Shown here piece after piece: positions 27,220 through 35,620 of a stretch of DNA of 64,000 nt. The stretch covers positions 2,046,001 to 2,110,000 of the forward strand of contig NZ_CP035375.1 of assembly GCF_004118935.1 (NCBI RefSeq), read 5' to 3'. Within the stretch, counting starts at the first letter, position 1. Each line of letters begins with the position of its first letter. The notes beneath the pieces are model-generated. The model did no database searches. It saw only the letters and a list, made by a program, of their open reading frames with translations, and was not told the origin of the DNA. The position numbers and the translations under genes were made by a program. The stretch is from Salinibacterium sp. UTAS2018. GTDB lineage: Bacteria; Actinomycetota; Actinomycetes; Actinomycetales; Microbacteriaceae.

Positions 27220-28641
27220 CTACTTCCCGCCGGGGCGCTTGCGCTTGAACTTGCCTAAGCCGCGACGCTCGTTCTCGCGCTGCGCTTCTTCGATCTGCTC
27301 GGGGGTGATGACGAAGTGCATTTCGGTGGTCGCCATTGTGATGGCAATGGATGTCGTACCCGGCGACGAGAAGTCGACGTACGGGAACGCGTGGCGGCCT
27401 GCAAGCTCGCGGGCGTACGGCGAAAGTAGCCCAGAGATGATCGCGAGAACGACGATCAGCAGCAGCGCATTCAGCACACCGACCTGGTCGCTGAGCACGC
27501 CGATCATGGGTGGGCCGATGAGCGTGGAGGCGTAGGCGATGGTTGCGACGGCCGTCACTCTCGCGGTGGCGCGCTTGGGGTCATCCGCAGCGGCCGAAAT
27601 GCCGACGGGGAAGCCGAGTGCGGCCCCTGCACCCCAGAGTGCGGTGCCGATGACGGCGAGCCAGACAGCCGGCGAGAAGATCACGAGCAACAGTCCGGCA
27701 GCAGCGAGACCAGCGGATGCCCGGAGCACGGGAACACGACCGAAGCGGTCGAGGGCGCGAACCCCAAAGAAGCGCGTCGCCGTCATGGCCGTCACGAAGA
27801 CACCAAAGATCAGAGTGCCGAAGGCATTAGAGATTTCGTAGCCATCGACCATGGCGAGAGCGAGCCAGTCGATGGCCGAGCCCTCCGCGAAGGCCATGCC
27901 GAGCACGATGATGCCGATCAGGATAGTGCGGGGCTCGAGCCAGACGCTTTTCAGCTTCGGGGCGGTCAGCTCTCCCGCGGCGATCTTCATCTCGACAGTG
28001 TTGGGTGGCGGATCCGCGAGCCGCTCCGGAAGGATGAACCCCGACACGACGAGCGCAGTGATGAGCACGATCGCCGAGACGATCACGAGGTGAGTGGCGA
28101 GCGGAACGCTCAGCGCTTCCGCCGCAGCGCCGAACCCGGCACCCGCCATCGTGCCGAGGCTGTAGAAACCGTGCAGAGTCGGCATGCTCGAACGGCCAAG
28201 GAGCCGTTCGTTCGCAGTACCCGACAGGTTGATGGCCACGTCGTAGGTGCTGAACGCCAACCCAAAGACCGCGAGCGAGATCACCGCACCGAAGAAGCTG
28301 CCGAGCACTCCGATGATGAGCGCAGTAGCAGCGAGGGAAGCGACAAACAGCACCACGCAGGCGCGCACGACGATTTTGGCGCCGAACCGCTCGACGAGTT
28401 TGCCGGCAACGACGAGTCCGAGCAGCGAGCCGATCGCGAGCCCGAAGAGCAGGATGCCAATTTCCGAATGGCTGGCACCAAAAGTGTCGCGCACCGTCGG
28501 GATGCGGCCCACCCAGCTGGCAAAAGAGAAGCCCGCGAGAGCGAAAAGGGTGGCGATCGCATTGCGCCACGAGAGCACTTGGCGGCTGGTGAGGCCGTGG
28601 GGAAGAGAGGGGGGTGTGGCGGCCGAGTCAGAGGCTGTCAT
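27220..28641 (-). CDS. MFS transporter
   Basis: A membrane protein of about 473 residues with 12 hydrophobic segments. The family loop motif is seen as GKLVERFGAKIVVRA after segment 2, with a weaker copy (VRALDRFGRVPVLRA) after segment 8. The sequence is like the FucP/YbjJ branch of sugar or drug carriers. The last 60 residues are hydrophilic and basic (KFKRKRPGGK), longer than usual. The start is ATG at 28641 or the preceding GTG; no ribosome site is evident, so the mRNA may be leaderless. Confidence 0.8.
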   Translation of the reverse strand: MTASDSAATPPSLPHGLTSRQVLSWRNAIATLFALAGFSFASWVGRIPTVRDTFGASHSEIGILLFGLAIGSLLGLVVAGKLVERFGAKIVVRACVVLFVASLAATALIIGVLGSFFGAVISLAVFGLAFSTYDVAINLSGTANERLLGRSSMPTLHGFYSLGTMAGAGFGAAAEALSVPLATHLVIVSAIVLITALVVSGFILPERLADPPPNTVEMKIAAGELTAPKLKSVWLEPRTILIGIIVLGMAFAEGSAIDWLALAMVDGYEISNAFGTLIFGVFVTAMTATRFFGVRALDRFGRVPVLRASAGLAAAGLLLVIFSPAVWLAVIGTALWGAGAALGFPVGISAAADDPKRATARVTAVATIAYASTLIGPPMIGVLSDQVGVLNALLLIVVLAIISGLLSPYARELAGRHAFPYVDFSSPGTTSIAITMATTEMHFVITPEQIEEAQRENERRGLGKFKRKRPGGK

Positions 28642-28716
28642 CACTTAAGTGTAGGGCTATCCACCGGTATTAGATTCGCGGCGTGTGCATAGGAATAACG
28701 CTCTAGGCTGGGTGGC

Positions 28717-30684
28717 ATGAGTGCCGAATCGTCATTGTCATCCGGAATTGCCGTCAACGATCTTGATGAGAAGGTGCGCCCGCAAGACGACCTCTTCCGT
28801 CATGTTAATGGCGCCTGGATCGACCGCACGGAGATCCCCTCTGACAAGGCTCGCTATGGCTCGTTCATGGTTCTCGCGGAAGAAGCTGAAGAGGCAGTTC
28901 GCGACATCATCATCGAGTCGCAGTCGGCAGAGCCCGGCACCGAACAGCGCAAGGTGGGCGACCTTTACGCCAGCTTCCTCGACGAGGCTCGCGCTGACGA
29001 ACTCGGGGCGACCCCCATCGCAGCGCCGCTTGCCGAAGCTGCCGCCGTTGACTCGATCCCCACTCTTCTCAGCACACTCGGTCGCCTCGAACGCGGCGGC
29101 ACGAGCGGCTTCTTCCAGCTCTTCGTTGACAACGACCCCGGCAACCCCGAGCGCTACCTCGTCTTTCTCGAGCAGGGCGGTCTCGGTCTTCCTGACGAGT
29201 CGTACTACCGCGACGAGAAGTTCGCCGAGATCTTGGCCAAGTACGAAACGTTCATTGAGCGGATGCTGACGCTCGCCGGCCTCGACGCTCCTGCCGAGCG
29301 TGCCGCCCGCATTGTCGCCCTCGAAACTCAGATCGCGTCGAAGCACTGGGATAACGTCGCCAACCGCGACAGCGAGAAGACCTATAACCCGATGACCTGG
29401 CAGGCCGCCAACGACCTCGCCGGTGCTGTCGACTTGAACGTGTGGCTCGACGCCATCGATGTTCCGGCCCGCGCCTTTGACGAGGTTGTTGTGCGCCAGC
29501 CCAGCTTCGCCGAAGGCCTCGAAGCGCTCTTGAGCGACGACCACCTGCAGGCCTGGAGCGACTGGTTGTCGTGGCAAGTCATCCGCAACAACGCCGCCTA
29601 CCTCTCGGGCGATTTCGTCGAAGCCAACTTCGACTTCTACGGCCGCACGCTCTCAGGCACTCCCGAACTTCGTGCTCGCTGGAAGCGCGGCGTCTCGCTC
29701 GTGGAGGGCGTACTCGGAGAAGCCGTCGGCAAGATTTACGTGGATCGCCACTTTCCGCCGACCGCAAAGTCGGCGATGGACGTTCTTGTCGCGAACCTTG
29801 TAGAGGCGTACCGCCAGTCGATCAACGGCCTCGAATGGATGACACCCACCACGCAGCAGCGTGCGCTCGAGAAGCTCGACAAGTTCACGCCCAAGATCGG
29901 TTTCCCCGACAAGTGGCGCGACTACTCCACGCTCGAGATCAGCGTGGATGACTTGGCCGGCAACGTGCGAGCTGCCAACGAGTTTGAGTTCCAGCGTGAA
30001 CTCGGCAAGATCGGCAAGGAGCTCGACCGCGACGAGTGGTTCATGACACCGCAAACCATCAACGCGTATTACAACCCGGGCTTCAACGAAATCGTGTTCC
30101 CCGCCGCCATCTTGCAGTACCCCTTCTTTGACGAGGGTCGCGATGATGCCGCCAACTACGCCGCCATCGGTGCCGTCATCGGCCACGAGATCGGCCACGG
30201 CTTCGACGACCAGGGTGCCAAATACGACGGCGACGGTCGCCTGATCGACTGGTGGACTCCGGAAGACAGGGCCGCCTTTGAAGAGCGCACCAAGTCGCTC
30301 ATCGACCAGTACAACGCCCTCGCCCCGGCCCAGGTGCCGGAGCATCACGTCAACGGTTCTCTCACGATCGGCGAAAACATTGGAGACCTTGGCGGTCTCG
30401 CGATCGCATGGAAGGCCTACCAACTCTCTCTCGATGGTGCCGAAGCTCCCGTGATTGACGGGCTCACCGGCGCGCAGCGCTTCTTCATGTCGTGGGCGCA
30501 GGCCTGGCAGCAAAAGGGCCGCGATGAAGAGGTCATTCGCTTGCTGGCGATCGACCCGCATTCGCCCAATGAGTTCCGATGCAACCAAATTGTTCGCAAT
30601 CTGGATGCGTTCTATGAGACATTTGGTGTGACGAAATCCGATTCGTTGTGGCTGGACCCGAAAGATCGCGTCACTATTTGGTAG
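28717..30684 (+). CDS. M13 family zinc metallopeptidase (PepO/neprilysin-like)
   Basis: A 655-residue enzyme. The zinc site is HEIGH at residues 490-494 plus Glu553 in GENIGDLGG, and the substrate-binding NAYYNP motif lies near 450. Length fits family M13. No signal peptide or transmembrane anchor is present, in contrast to animal neprilysins, so it acts on oligopeptides inside the cell, like lactococcal PepO. ATG at 28717 follows a short, possibly leaderless promoter region shared with the divergent MFS gene. Confidence 0.92.
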   Translation: MSAESSLSSGIAVNDLDEKVRPQDDLFRHVNGAWIDRTEIPSDKARYGSFMVLAEEAEEAVRDIIIESQSAEPGTEQRKVGDLYASFLDEARADELGATPIAAPLAEAAAVDSIPTLLSTLGRLERGGTSGFFQLFVDNDPGNPERYLVFLEQGGLGLPDESYYRDEKFAEILAKYETFIERMLTLAGLDAPAERAARIVALETQIASKHWDNVANRDSEKTYNPMTWQAANDLAGAVDLNVWLDAIDVPARAFDEVVVRQPSFAEGLEALLSDDHLQAWSDWLSWQVIRNNAAYLSGDFVEANFDFYGRTLSGTPELRARWKRGVSLVEGVLGEAVGKIYVDRHFPPTAKSAMDVLVANLVEAYRQSINGLEWMTPTTQQRALEKLDKFTPKIGFPDKWRDYSTLEISVDDLAGNVRAANEFEFQRELGKIGKELDRDEWFMTPQTINAYYNPGFNEIVFPAAILQYPFFDEGRDDAANYAAIGAVIGHEIGHGFDDQGAKYDGDGRLIDWWTPEDRAAFEERTKSLIDQYNALAPAQVPEHHVNGSLTIGENIGDLGGLAIAWKAYQLSLDGAEAPVIDGLTGAQRFFMSWAQAWQQKGRDEEVIRLLAIDPHSPNEFRCNQIVRNLDAFYETFGVTKSDSLWLDPKDRVTIW

Positions 30685-31592
30685 AGATCGAGCAAACCCG
30701 AGAACGCCGGAGTCGAATTCGCACCCCCCGAGTTGCGAAACACGCCGGAACTGGAGAAGAACCCAACTTCGCCAGTACCTTTGCCGCGCTTGGAAAACTG
30801 CGGCTCGCTGATCGCAGCATGCGCGTTTCCGCCAGCGCTGTCGATATCAACACTGGCCGCACTGTGCTCAGCATCGACGATCGCGTCGCGCTGCCCACGG
30901 CCAGCATCGGCAAAATTTTGCTGCTGATCGAGGTCTCCGCACGCTTCGAAGACCGCGACTTTGCGCCCTACGGCATCCTCGACAAAGTGCCCGGAGCAGC
31001 TGTAGGAGCGGCCGGGCTGTGGCAACACATGCAGGCACCGTCGTTGCCCGTCGCCGACCTCGCCGCCCTCGTGGGCGCCACCAGCGACAACCTGGCCACC
31101 AACATCCTGCTTCGTCTCATCGGGTTGGATGCTGTGCGGGCTCGCACCGAATCCCTCGGCCTGACCAAGACGGCACTTCTCGATCTCGTGCGCGATACTC
31201 GTGGCCCTGACGACGCCCCTCAGCTCTCCGTCGGATCAGCGGTGGAACTCAGTTGGTTGTTCGGTGCCCTCGCCCGCGGCGAAATCGTCAACTCTCTTGC
31301 CAGCCAGCGCGTGCTCGGCTGGCTCTCGCTCAATACCGATTTGTCGCTCGTCTCGAGTGCATTCGGGCTTGATCCGCTGGCTCATCGCGGGGCAGACCAC
31401 AACACCCTGCTGGTGAACAAGACCGGCATCGACCGGGGCGTGCGAGCGGAAGCCGGGGCGCTGCGAGGCAACAAGCGCGCGGTGGCCTACGCGGCATCCA
31501 TTCAGTTCGATGACAAGAGCATGCACGCTCGACTGCAAGTAATCGAAGCGCTGCGCACTTTCGGTTTCGACCTCATGGAGTACGTGCACTAA
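30648..31592 (+). CDS. Serine hydrolase, class A beta-lactamase-like
   Basis: A product of up to 314 residues. All three penicillin-interacting motifs are present: S86-x-x-K89 (SIGK), SDN at 146-148 and KTG at 258-260. There is no signal peptide, so a cytoplasmic esterase or amidase role is more likely than antibiotic resistance. The frame is open from a GTG at 30648 that overlaps the end of the M13 gene by 36 bases; a TTG at 30678 is another candidate and the true start is uncertain because neither has a ribosome site. Confidence 0.78.
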   Translation: MAGPERSRHYLVEIEQTRERRSRIRTPRVAKHAGTGEEPNFASTFAALGKLRLADRSMRVSASAVDINTGRTVLSIDDRVALPTASIGKILLLIEVSARFEDRDFAPYGILDKVPGAAVGAAGLWQHMQAPSLPVADLAALVGATSDNLATNILLRLIGLDAVRARTESLGLTKTALLDLVRDTRGPDDAPQLSVGSAVELSWLFGALARGEIVNSLASQRVLGWLSLNTDLSLVSSAFGLDPLAHRGADHNTLLVNKTGIDRGVRAEAGALRGNKRAVAYAASIQFDDKSMHARLQVIEALRTFGFDLMEYVH

Positions 31593-31610
31593 GACGCCGT
31601 ACCGCTGGTA

Positions 31611-32606
31611 TTAGCGGCTGAAGCGCGCCTTCAAGCGAGAGAAGATGCCCTCTTTCGAGGCTGAAGGCGTCAGGGGCTGGCGTGCGTGATCCGAGATCGT
31701 GTCGATCGTGTGCGTGAGCAGTCCCATCAACTCGAACGTGGAGATGAGGCGGCGGGCGTCGTCGACGTCGACCTTCGCAAGCGATGCGAGTTCGGTGACC
31801 GTCAAGAAAGCGGCGCCCAGCATGGCGGTCATGCCCATTTGCTCGGTGGTGTGGCTCAGAGTGGTGAGGTTGGGCCAGCGGCGCAGCTTGAAGCGTGCGC
31901 CAGAGAGGCTCAGAGGGTCGAAAGACTCGGGCTCGGCATGAGTGCCAATGAGCCACACGAGAGGCTCCCAGTCACGACCCGCCTCGTTCTGGGTGATGCC
32001 GAGCGGACGAGCCACGGTTTCGACATCGCCGTCGGCGGTCGACGTGGCAAGGTGGTCGAGAGATTCAGCCCACCAGTAGGCGCAGCCGCGCGCGTCGATG
32101 ACGAGCGTCGGGGCATCGGAGAATCGAAGCTCCACGAGCGGTGCAGTCGGGGAGTTGACCGCGTCGGTAATGGCACGGTTGAGCTTGTTCCACGTGTCGG
32201 ACGTGAGCGCGATGTCGGAGAACTGTGACTGACGGGTGGCGTTTGCTGCGGCAGCCGCGGCGGCCTTGATGCTGGCACGGGTCGGTTCTTCGATAACGGT
32301 GGTTGCGTCATCCGATGCCGCCGCGTTCGTGGCACTGCGTGTTACGGGCGACGCCTCAGCGTGACGGGTGTCGCGGGTGCTGCGTTTGCTCGAAGTCGGG
32401 TGAATGATCATGACTTCAGGTTCGTGTGCCGCTGTAGTCGCAGCGTCGGGACGTGTCCCTGACGTGGTCGTGGCATTCGGCGGCTGAGGCGAACTGTCGA
32501 GTTGAGCGGTGTGCTCGGTCCACGAATTAGCGTCCCACCAACGCAGGTGCGCGCCGCCCAAAGGGTCGCGATACCACCCTGCAGGAACCTCAATGCCGTC
32601 GGTCAT
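31611..32606 (-). CDS. DUF2510 domain protein of the GTPase/roadblock operon
   Basis: A 331-residue protein. Residues 8-40 are a DUF2510 module (GWYRDPLGGAHLRWWDANSWTEHT). A Thr/Ala-rich low-complexity linker follows to about residue 115. The last 200 residues form a conserved domain ending in a winged-helix-like segment (TVTELASLAKVDVDDARRLISTFELMGLLTHT). That layout recalls the DUF742-type partner of conservons, but I cannot establish homology. It is the last gene after a small GTPase and two roadblock proteins, separated from them by a strong intercistronic hairpin. Confidence 0.65.
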   Translation of the reverse strand: MTDGIEVPAGWYRDPLGGAHLRWWDANSWTEHTAQLDSSPQPPNATTTSGTRPDAATTAAHEPEVMIIHPTSSKRSTRDTRHAEASPVTRSATNAAASDDATTVIEEPTRASIKAAAAAAANATRQSQFSDIALTSDTWNKLNRAITDAVNSPTAPLVELRFSDAPTLVIDARGCAYWWAESLDHLATSTADGDVETVARPLGITQNEAGRDWEPLVWLIGTHAEPESFDPLSLSGARFKLRRWPNLTTLSHTTEQMGMTAMLGAAFLTVTELASLAKVDVDDARRLISTFELMGLLTHTIDTISDHARQPLTPSASKEGIFSRLKARFSR

Positions 32607-32633
32607 CGTGCGTCTTTCTGGGCAATTAACCCA

Positions 32634-32662
32634 CTGTGGCGGTCACCAGGTGACCGCCACAG
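32634..32662. promoter_or_regulatory. Perfect 14-1-14 palindrome in the intercistronic gap
   Basis: CTGTGGCGGTCACC at 32634-32647 and its exact reverse complement at 32649-32662 flank a single base. On the minus strand the hairpin begins 10 bases after the stop of the roadblock gene and ends 27 bases before the DUF2510 gene. No T-run follows, so it may be an mRNA-stabilising or attenuating hairpin that lowers expression of the last gene, or a protein-binding site. Confidence 0.65.
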
Positions 32663-32672
32663 GTGAAGTTAT

Positions 32673-33032
32673 TTAGAGGCTCAAGCTCGTGTCTGCGGAC
32701 TTGACGTTGATGCGTGCAAGCGCGAGGTTCGACTTTGCCTTGTCGAGCACGAAGTAGATGAAGACCTCGGGGTTCGAGGAGAGCGGGCGGATGATGTGGT
32801 ACTGGCTCGACAGCGTGATGAGGATGTCATCGATCGAGTCGTTGAGGCCCAGTGCCTTCATGGTCTTGAGCTTGGCGCGCACTACCTCGGTGTTGCCGGC
32901 TGCTGCTGCGTCGAGGTCGATGCCGCTTCCGGCGCTGCCGAGGAGCATGCCCGATCCGCTGTCGACAACAGCTGCTGCCATGGCGCCGTCGGTCTCAAGA
33001 AGGCTTGCGAGGGTTTCCGTGATGTTTGACAT
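32673..33032 (-). CDS. Roadblock/LC7 domain protein (short)
   Basis: A 119-residue single-domain protein. The alternating helix/strand pattern fits roadblock/LC7: an N-terminal helix (ITETLASLLETDGAMAAAVVDSGSGMLLGSAG), the strand that follows, and VFIYFVLDKAKSNLALAR near the end. Such proteins are regulators or scaffolds of Ras-like GTPases. It is the third gene of an operon that begins with the GTPase at 34067. Confidence 0.82.
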   Translation of the reverse strand: MSNITETLASLLETDGAMAAAVVDSGSGMLLGSAGSGIDLDAAAAGNTEVVRAKLKTMKALGLNDSIDDILITLSSQYHIIRPLSSNPEVFIYFVLDKAKSNLALARINVKSADTSLSL

Positions 33033-33084
33033 TGTGTTCTCCGTTTATGGTGTCGGGTTTGGTGTTACTTCTAGCGGTGCGTGG

Positions 33085-33504
33085 TTACGCAATGAGCTCG
33101 GCCATGCGTCGCGCGGCGATGCGAGCGATCGAGAGGCCTTTGCCCAAAGTTTCGTGAGTGTCGAACAGTGCGGCGAGCACGATGGGGTGTCCCTGAACGC
33201 GCAGCTGGATGACGTGGCCGGCTTCAGACGCGATGATCACGTATTCGTTCGTGCCGATTTTCAGTTCGTGGGCGACAGCGTCGCTGAGGGCCTGCACCGA
33301 GCTGGACATGCTGGCGAAGCGCCCGCCGTCAGCGTTGCCGCCATTGAGGTGCACGATCTCGAATCCGTCATCCGTAAGCAGGGCGGCGAAGGTCAGGGAG
33401 CTCGCGAGGTCTTGCATTTCGGCGAGCGTGCGGTTGCCGGCGTCGATGTGCACCGGGTTCAGGTGCGAAGGAACGGCGGCAGCGGGTGCGAATGGCTGGT
33501 TCAT
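33085..33504 (-). CDS. Roadblock/LC7 domain protein
   Basis: A 139-residue protein. After a 25-residue Ala/Pro-rich lead, the roadblock/LC7 fold is recognisable (MQDLASSLTFAALLTDDGFEIVHL, then the central long helix with SMSSSVQALSDAVAHEL, then HPIVLAALFDTHETLGKG). Its ATG overlaps the stop of the GTPase gene, indicating translational coupling and probably a physical partnership. In Streptomyces conservons the CvnB roadblock protein plays this role. Confidence 0.85.
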   Translation of the reverse strand: MNQPFAPAAAVPSHLNPVHIDAGNRTLAEMQDLASSLTFAALLTDDGFEIVHLNGGNADGGRFASMSSSVQALSDAVAHELKIGTNEYVIIASEAGHVIQLRVQGHPIVLAALFDTHETLGKGLSIARIAARRMAELIA

Positions 33505-34067
33505 CAGATCTTTTCGGGTGCGGGGGTAAGGAGTTCACGCATCTCGACGCTGGCAACGAGGCTCAAGAGCAGCGTGCGCATCTCTTCAGCATTGCGGGGG
33601 TCAACGGTGAATACCGGAATGAGCTGTTCGGGAACAGCGGCGGTGAGGGCGGCTGAGTAGTCAGCGACGGTGGGACTGGATGCGACATCCGTTTTCGTGA
33701 CACCAACAATGACGGCGCCTCGTTCGTGAAGCTCGCGGAAGTCGCTGAGGTACTCGATGAGTAGATTGACGGAGTTGGGTGCATCGTTGTTGATCAAGAG
33801 CAAAAGGCCCCGAGCGCGGCCAGCCAAGATCGTCCACATGAAATCGAAGCGCTTCTGGCCGGGGACGCCGTACAGGCGCACCTTGGTGACATCGTCAATC
33901 GTAATTTCGCCGTAGTCGAGCGCCACGGTCGTGGTCTCTTTGTCGGCAGTCGCACGATCGGTGTTAGCGGCCTCGGTCGACACCACATCGATCTCGCTCA
34001 GGCTGCGGATAGCCGTCGTCTTGCCCGAGCCCATGGGCCCAGCAAATAGTACGACGTGCTCAGACAT
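33504..34067 (-). CDS. Small Ras-like GTPase (CvnD/MglA-like)
   Basis: A 187-residue GTPase from the ATG at 34067, five bases after a GAGAG ribosome site. G1 is GPMGSGKT (residues 10-17). G3 has PGQ in place of DxxG (LYGVPGQKRF), as in bacterial MglA/CvnD-type GTPases. G4 is TKTD. The neighbours are two roadblock proteins, which regulate such GTPases. No histidine kinase-like CvnA gene is found in the operon, so the input signal is unknown. Confidence 0.87.
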   Translation of the reverse strand: MSEHVVLFAGPMGSGKTTAIRSLSEIDVVSTEAANTDRATADKETTTVALDYGEITIDDVTKVRLYGVPGQKRFDFMWTILAGRARGLLLLINNDAPNSVNLLIEYLSDFRELHERGAVIVGVTKTDVASSPTVADYSAALTAAVPEQLIPVFTVDPRNAEEMRTLLLSLVASVEMRELLTPAPEKI

Positions 34068-34326
34068 AGTTCTCTCTCGGGTCAGTAAGTCATTCGGAGC
34101 CGATCCACCCAACGATGGGTGAAGAAGGGGCTCTCACGCGATCGGTTGTCGCGTGCGGTATTAACAGAATCTGGCGGCGTGCAAAAAATCGCGAGTCCCC
34201 AGTCGGGGGGCGCGAGCGAAACACTCGCGGGAAACAGGGCCAGAACGTTCTGTCTTTCCCCGTAAATGGGTGTAAGTTTTGCTCGCAAAAGCCGCCGGTT
34301 GTGGGGCGATTTCTCAGGTTATAACA
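34068..34326. promoter_or_regulatory. Leader region of the GTPase/roadblock operon
   Basis: About 260 bases between hemA and the GTPase gene, both read on the minus strand. It must hold the operon promoter unless transcription runs through from hemA. I see a C/G-rich dyad (CGAGTCCCCAGTCGGGGGGC near 34190) but no confident -35/-10 pair. Confidence 0.35.
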
Positions 34327-34374
34327 GTGAGGCAGTGAGGCAGTGAGGCAGTGAGGCAGTGAGGCAGTTAGGCC
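34327..34374. repeat. 8-bp tandem repeat (GTGAGGCA) at the 3' end of hemA
   Basis: Five exact copies of GTGAGGCA (34327-34366) and a sixth degenerate copy, GTTAGGCC (34367-34374), which contains the hemA stop codon. The repeat starts immediately downstream of the coding region in the sense of hemA transcription. Perfect identity of five units suggests recent slippage and a possibly variable number between strains. Confidence 0.9.
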
Positions 34375-35603
34375 GAGTGCGGGCGGGCGTTGGCCTGCGC
34401 CGACTTTGCGGACCGCTCTACCGGGATGTTGTAGAGAGCGGAGAGCGCAGCATCGAACTCTGCGACGCGACCATCAGCCGCAAACTCGCGAGCACGCACG
34501 GACGGGCCGTGGAGCAGGACGCCGCCGAGGTGACGCAGCGCGGAGATGGTTTCGTCGCCGGCTCCGCGGGCGGTGGCGCGAGCGATTTCCGCCTCGAGGA
34601 GGGCGAAGTGGTGCTTGCGAAGAGCAACGATAGCGGGCTCCGCTTGGCTTTCGGCAGCGAATTCGTGGGCGGCCGTGCGAACCAGGTCGCGAGCATCCGC
34701 ATGTGCGTTCAGTTCTTCGAGCGGGGCGTGCAGGCTGATGGTTTCGAGGTCGAGCAGGTCAACGCCGTCGAGCTGGCCCACGGCGGGGTCAACGTTGCGG
34801 GGGAGGCCGAGGTCGAGCACGAGGCATTTGCTGGCGGCAGAGAAACGTTCGGTGCCGAGCACGGCGCTCGCGGTGCAGGTGACGATGACGTCAACGTCGA
34901 AGTCTTCGCTGGGGGTGAGGCCGTGCTTGAGGGCGAAGGCAGCGTCGCGGCCCGAGGGGGAGAAGACGCGCAGATCGAGAGCACCCTTGTTGCGCAGGGC
35001 GTTGACGGTTGTCACGGCGTAACGGCCGGTGCCCACGACGAGAACGCTCGCGGTTGACCAGTCGGCGACGCGGCTAGAGGCGAGTTCGAGCGCGAGACGG
35101 ACGAGAGACTTACCAGCTCCACCGATAGCGGTGTTGTTCTTGATGCCGCGGCTCGTGTGCGTTGCGCGCTGAAAGAGGCGCTCGAGGTCGCGAGTGGTGG
35201 TGCCGTTTTTGCGCGCTTGGTCGAGAGCGCGGCTGACCTGGCCCGAGATTTCGGCTTCGCCGATCACGACGGACTCAAGACCCGAGGTCACCGCGAAGAG
35301 GTGAGCTGCGGCATCCGCCCCCTCATGAACAGCGATCGACGAATGCAGAGTCTCGATGCTGAGGCCAGTGCGTTCGCTCAGGGATTCGAGCAGCGAGCAG
35401 ACCGTAATGGCTGAGCCAGCGGTGAGAGGTTCTTCAACATCGAGGTAGGCCTCGAAGCGATTGCAGGTGGCGACAAGAACGGCACCGGCAACAAAGTCGT
35501 TGTGCGAAACGAGGTCGACGGTGGCCGCCGGGGCGACCTCAGACAGACTTTCGAGTACGTCTAAGCTCGCGTTGCGATGATTCGAGCTAAGACACAGGAG
35601 CAC
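34368..35603 (-). CDS. hemA: Glutamyl-tRNA reductase
   Basis: A 411-residue enzyme that reduces glutamyl-tRNA to glutamate-1-semialdehyde, the first step of haem synthesis. Catalytic Cys47 lies in LVATCNRFEAYLD. The middle NADPH domain has SVLVVGTGRYAV near residue 180 and RNVDPAVGQLDGVDLLDLE is the expected linker to the dimerisation domain. GTG start at 35603, only 17 bases from the divergent hemE start, so both genes probably have leaderless mRNAs. Substrate of the next enzyme, HemL, is made here; hemL is at 41813. Confidence 0.93.
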   Translation of the reverse strand: MLLCLSSNHRNASLDVLESLSEVAPAATVDLVSHNDFVAGAVLVATCNRFEAYLDVEEPLTAGSAITVCSLLESLSERTGLSIETLHSSIAVHEGADAAAHLFAVTSGLESVVIGEAEISGQVSRALDQARKNGTTTRDLERLFQRATHTSRGIKNNTAIGGAGKSLVRLALELASSRVADWSTASVLVVGTGRYAVTTVNALRNKGALDLRVFSPSGRDAAFALKHGLTPSEDFDVDVIVTCTASAVLGTERFSAASKCLVLDLGLPRNVDPAVGQLDGVDLLDLETISLHAPLEELNAHADARDLVRTAAHEFAAESQAEPAIVALRKHHFALLEAEIARATARGAGDETISALRHLGGVLLHGPSVRAREFAADGRVAEFDAALSALYNIPVERSAKSAQANARPHSA

Positions 35604-35620
35604 GACCTAATGTTAACCCC
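35604..35620. promoter_or_regulatory. Divergent hemA/hemE promoter gap
   Basis: Only 17 bases (GACCTAATGTTAACCCC) separate the two GTG start codons. The core is AT-rich and contains -10-like hexamers on each strand (TAATGT toward hemE, TAACAT toward hemA). With so little room both transcripts would begin at or next to the start codon, and -35 elements would lie inside the opposite coding region. Confidence 0.5.

Noticed and set aside
30648..31592. Antibiotic resistance beta-lactamase
   Set aside because: All three class A motifs are there, but no signal peptide is present and the general fold serves many esterases; resistance cannot be claimed.
34327..34374. CRISPR-like array
   Set aside because: Units are 8 bases and adjacent with no spacers; it is a simple tandem repeat.
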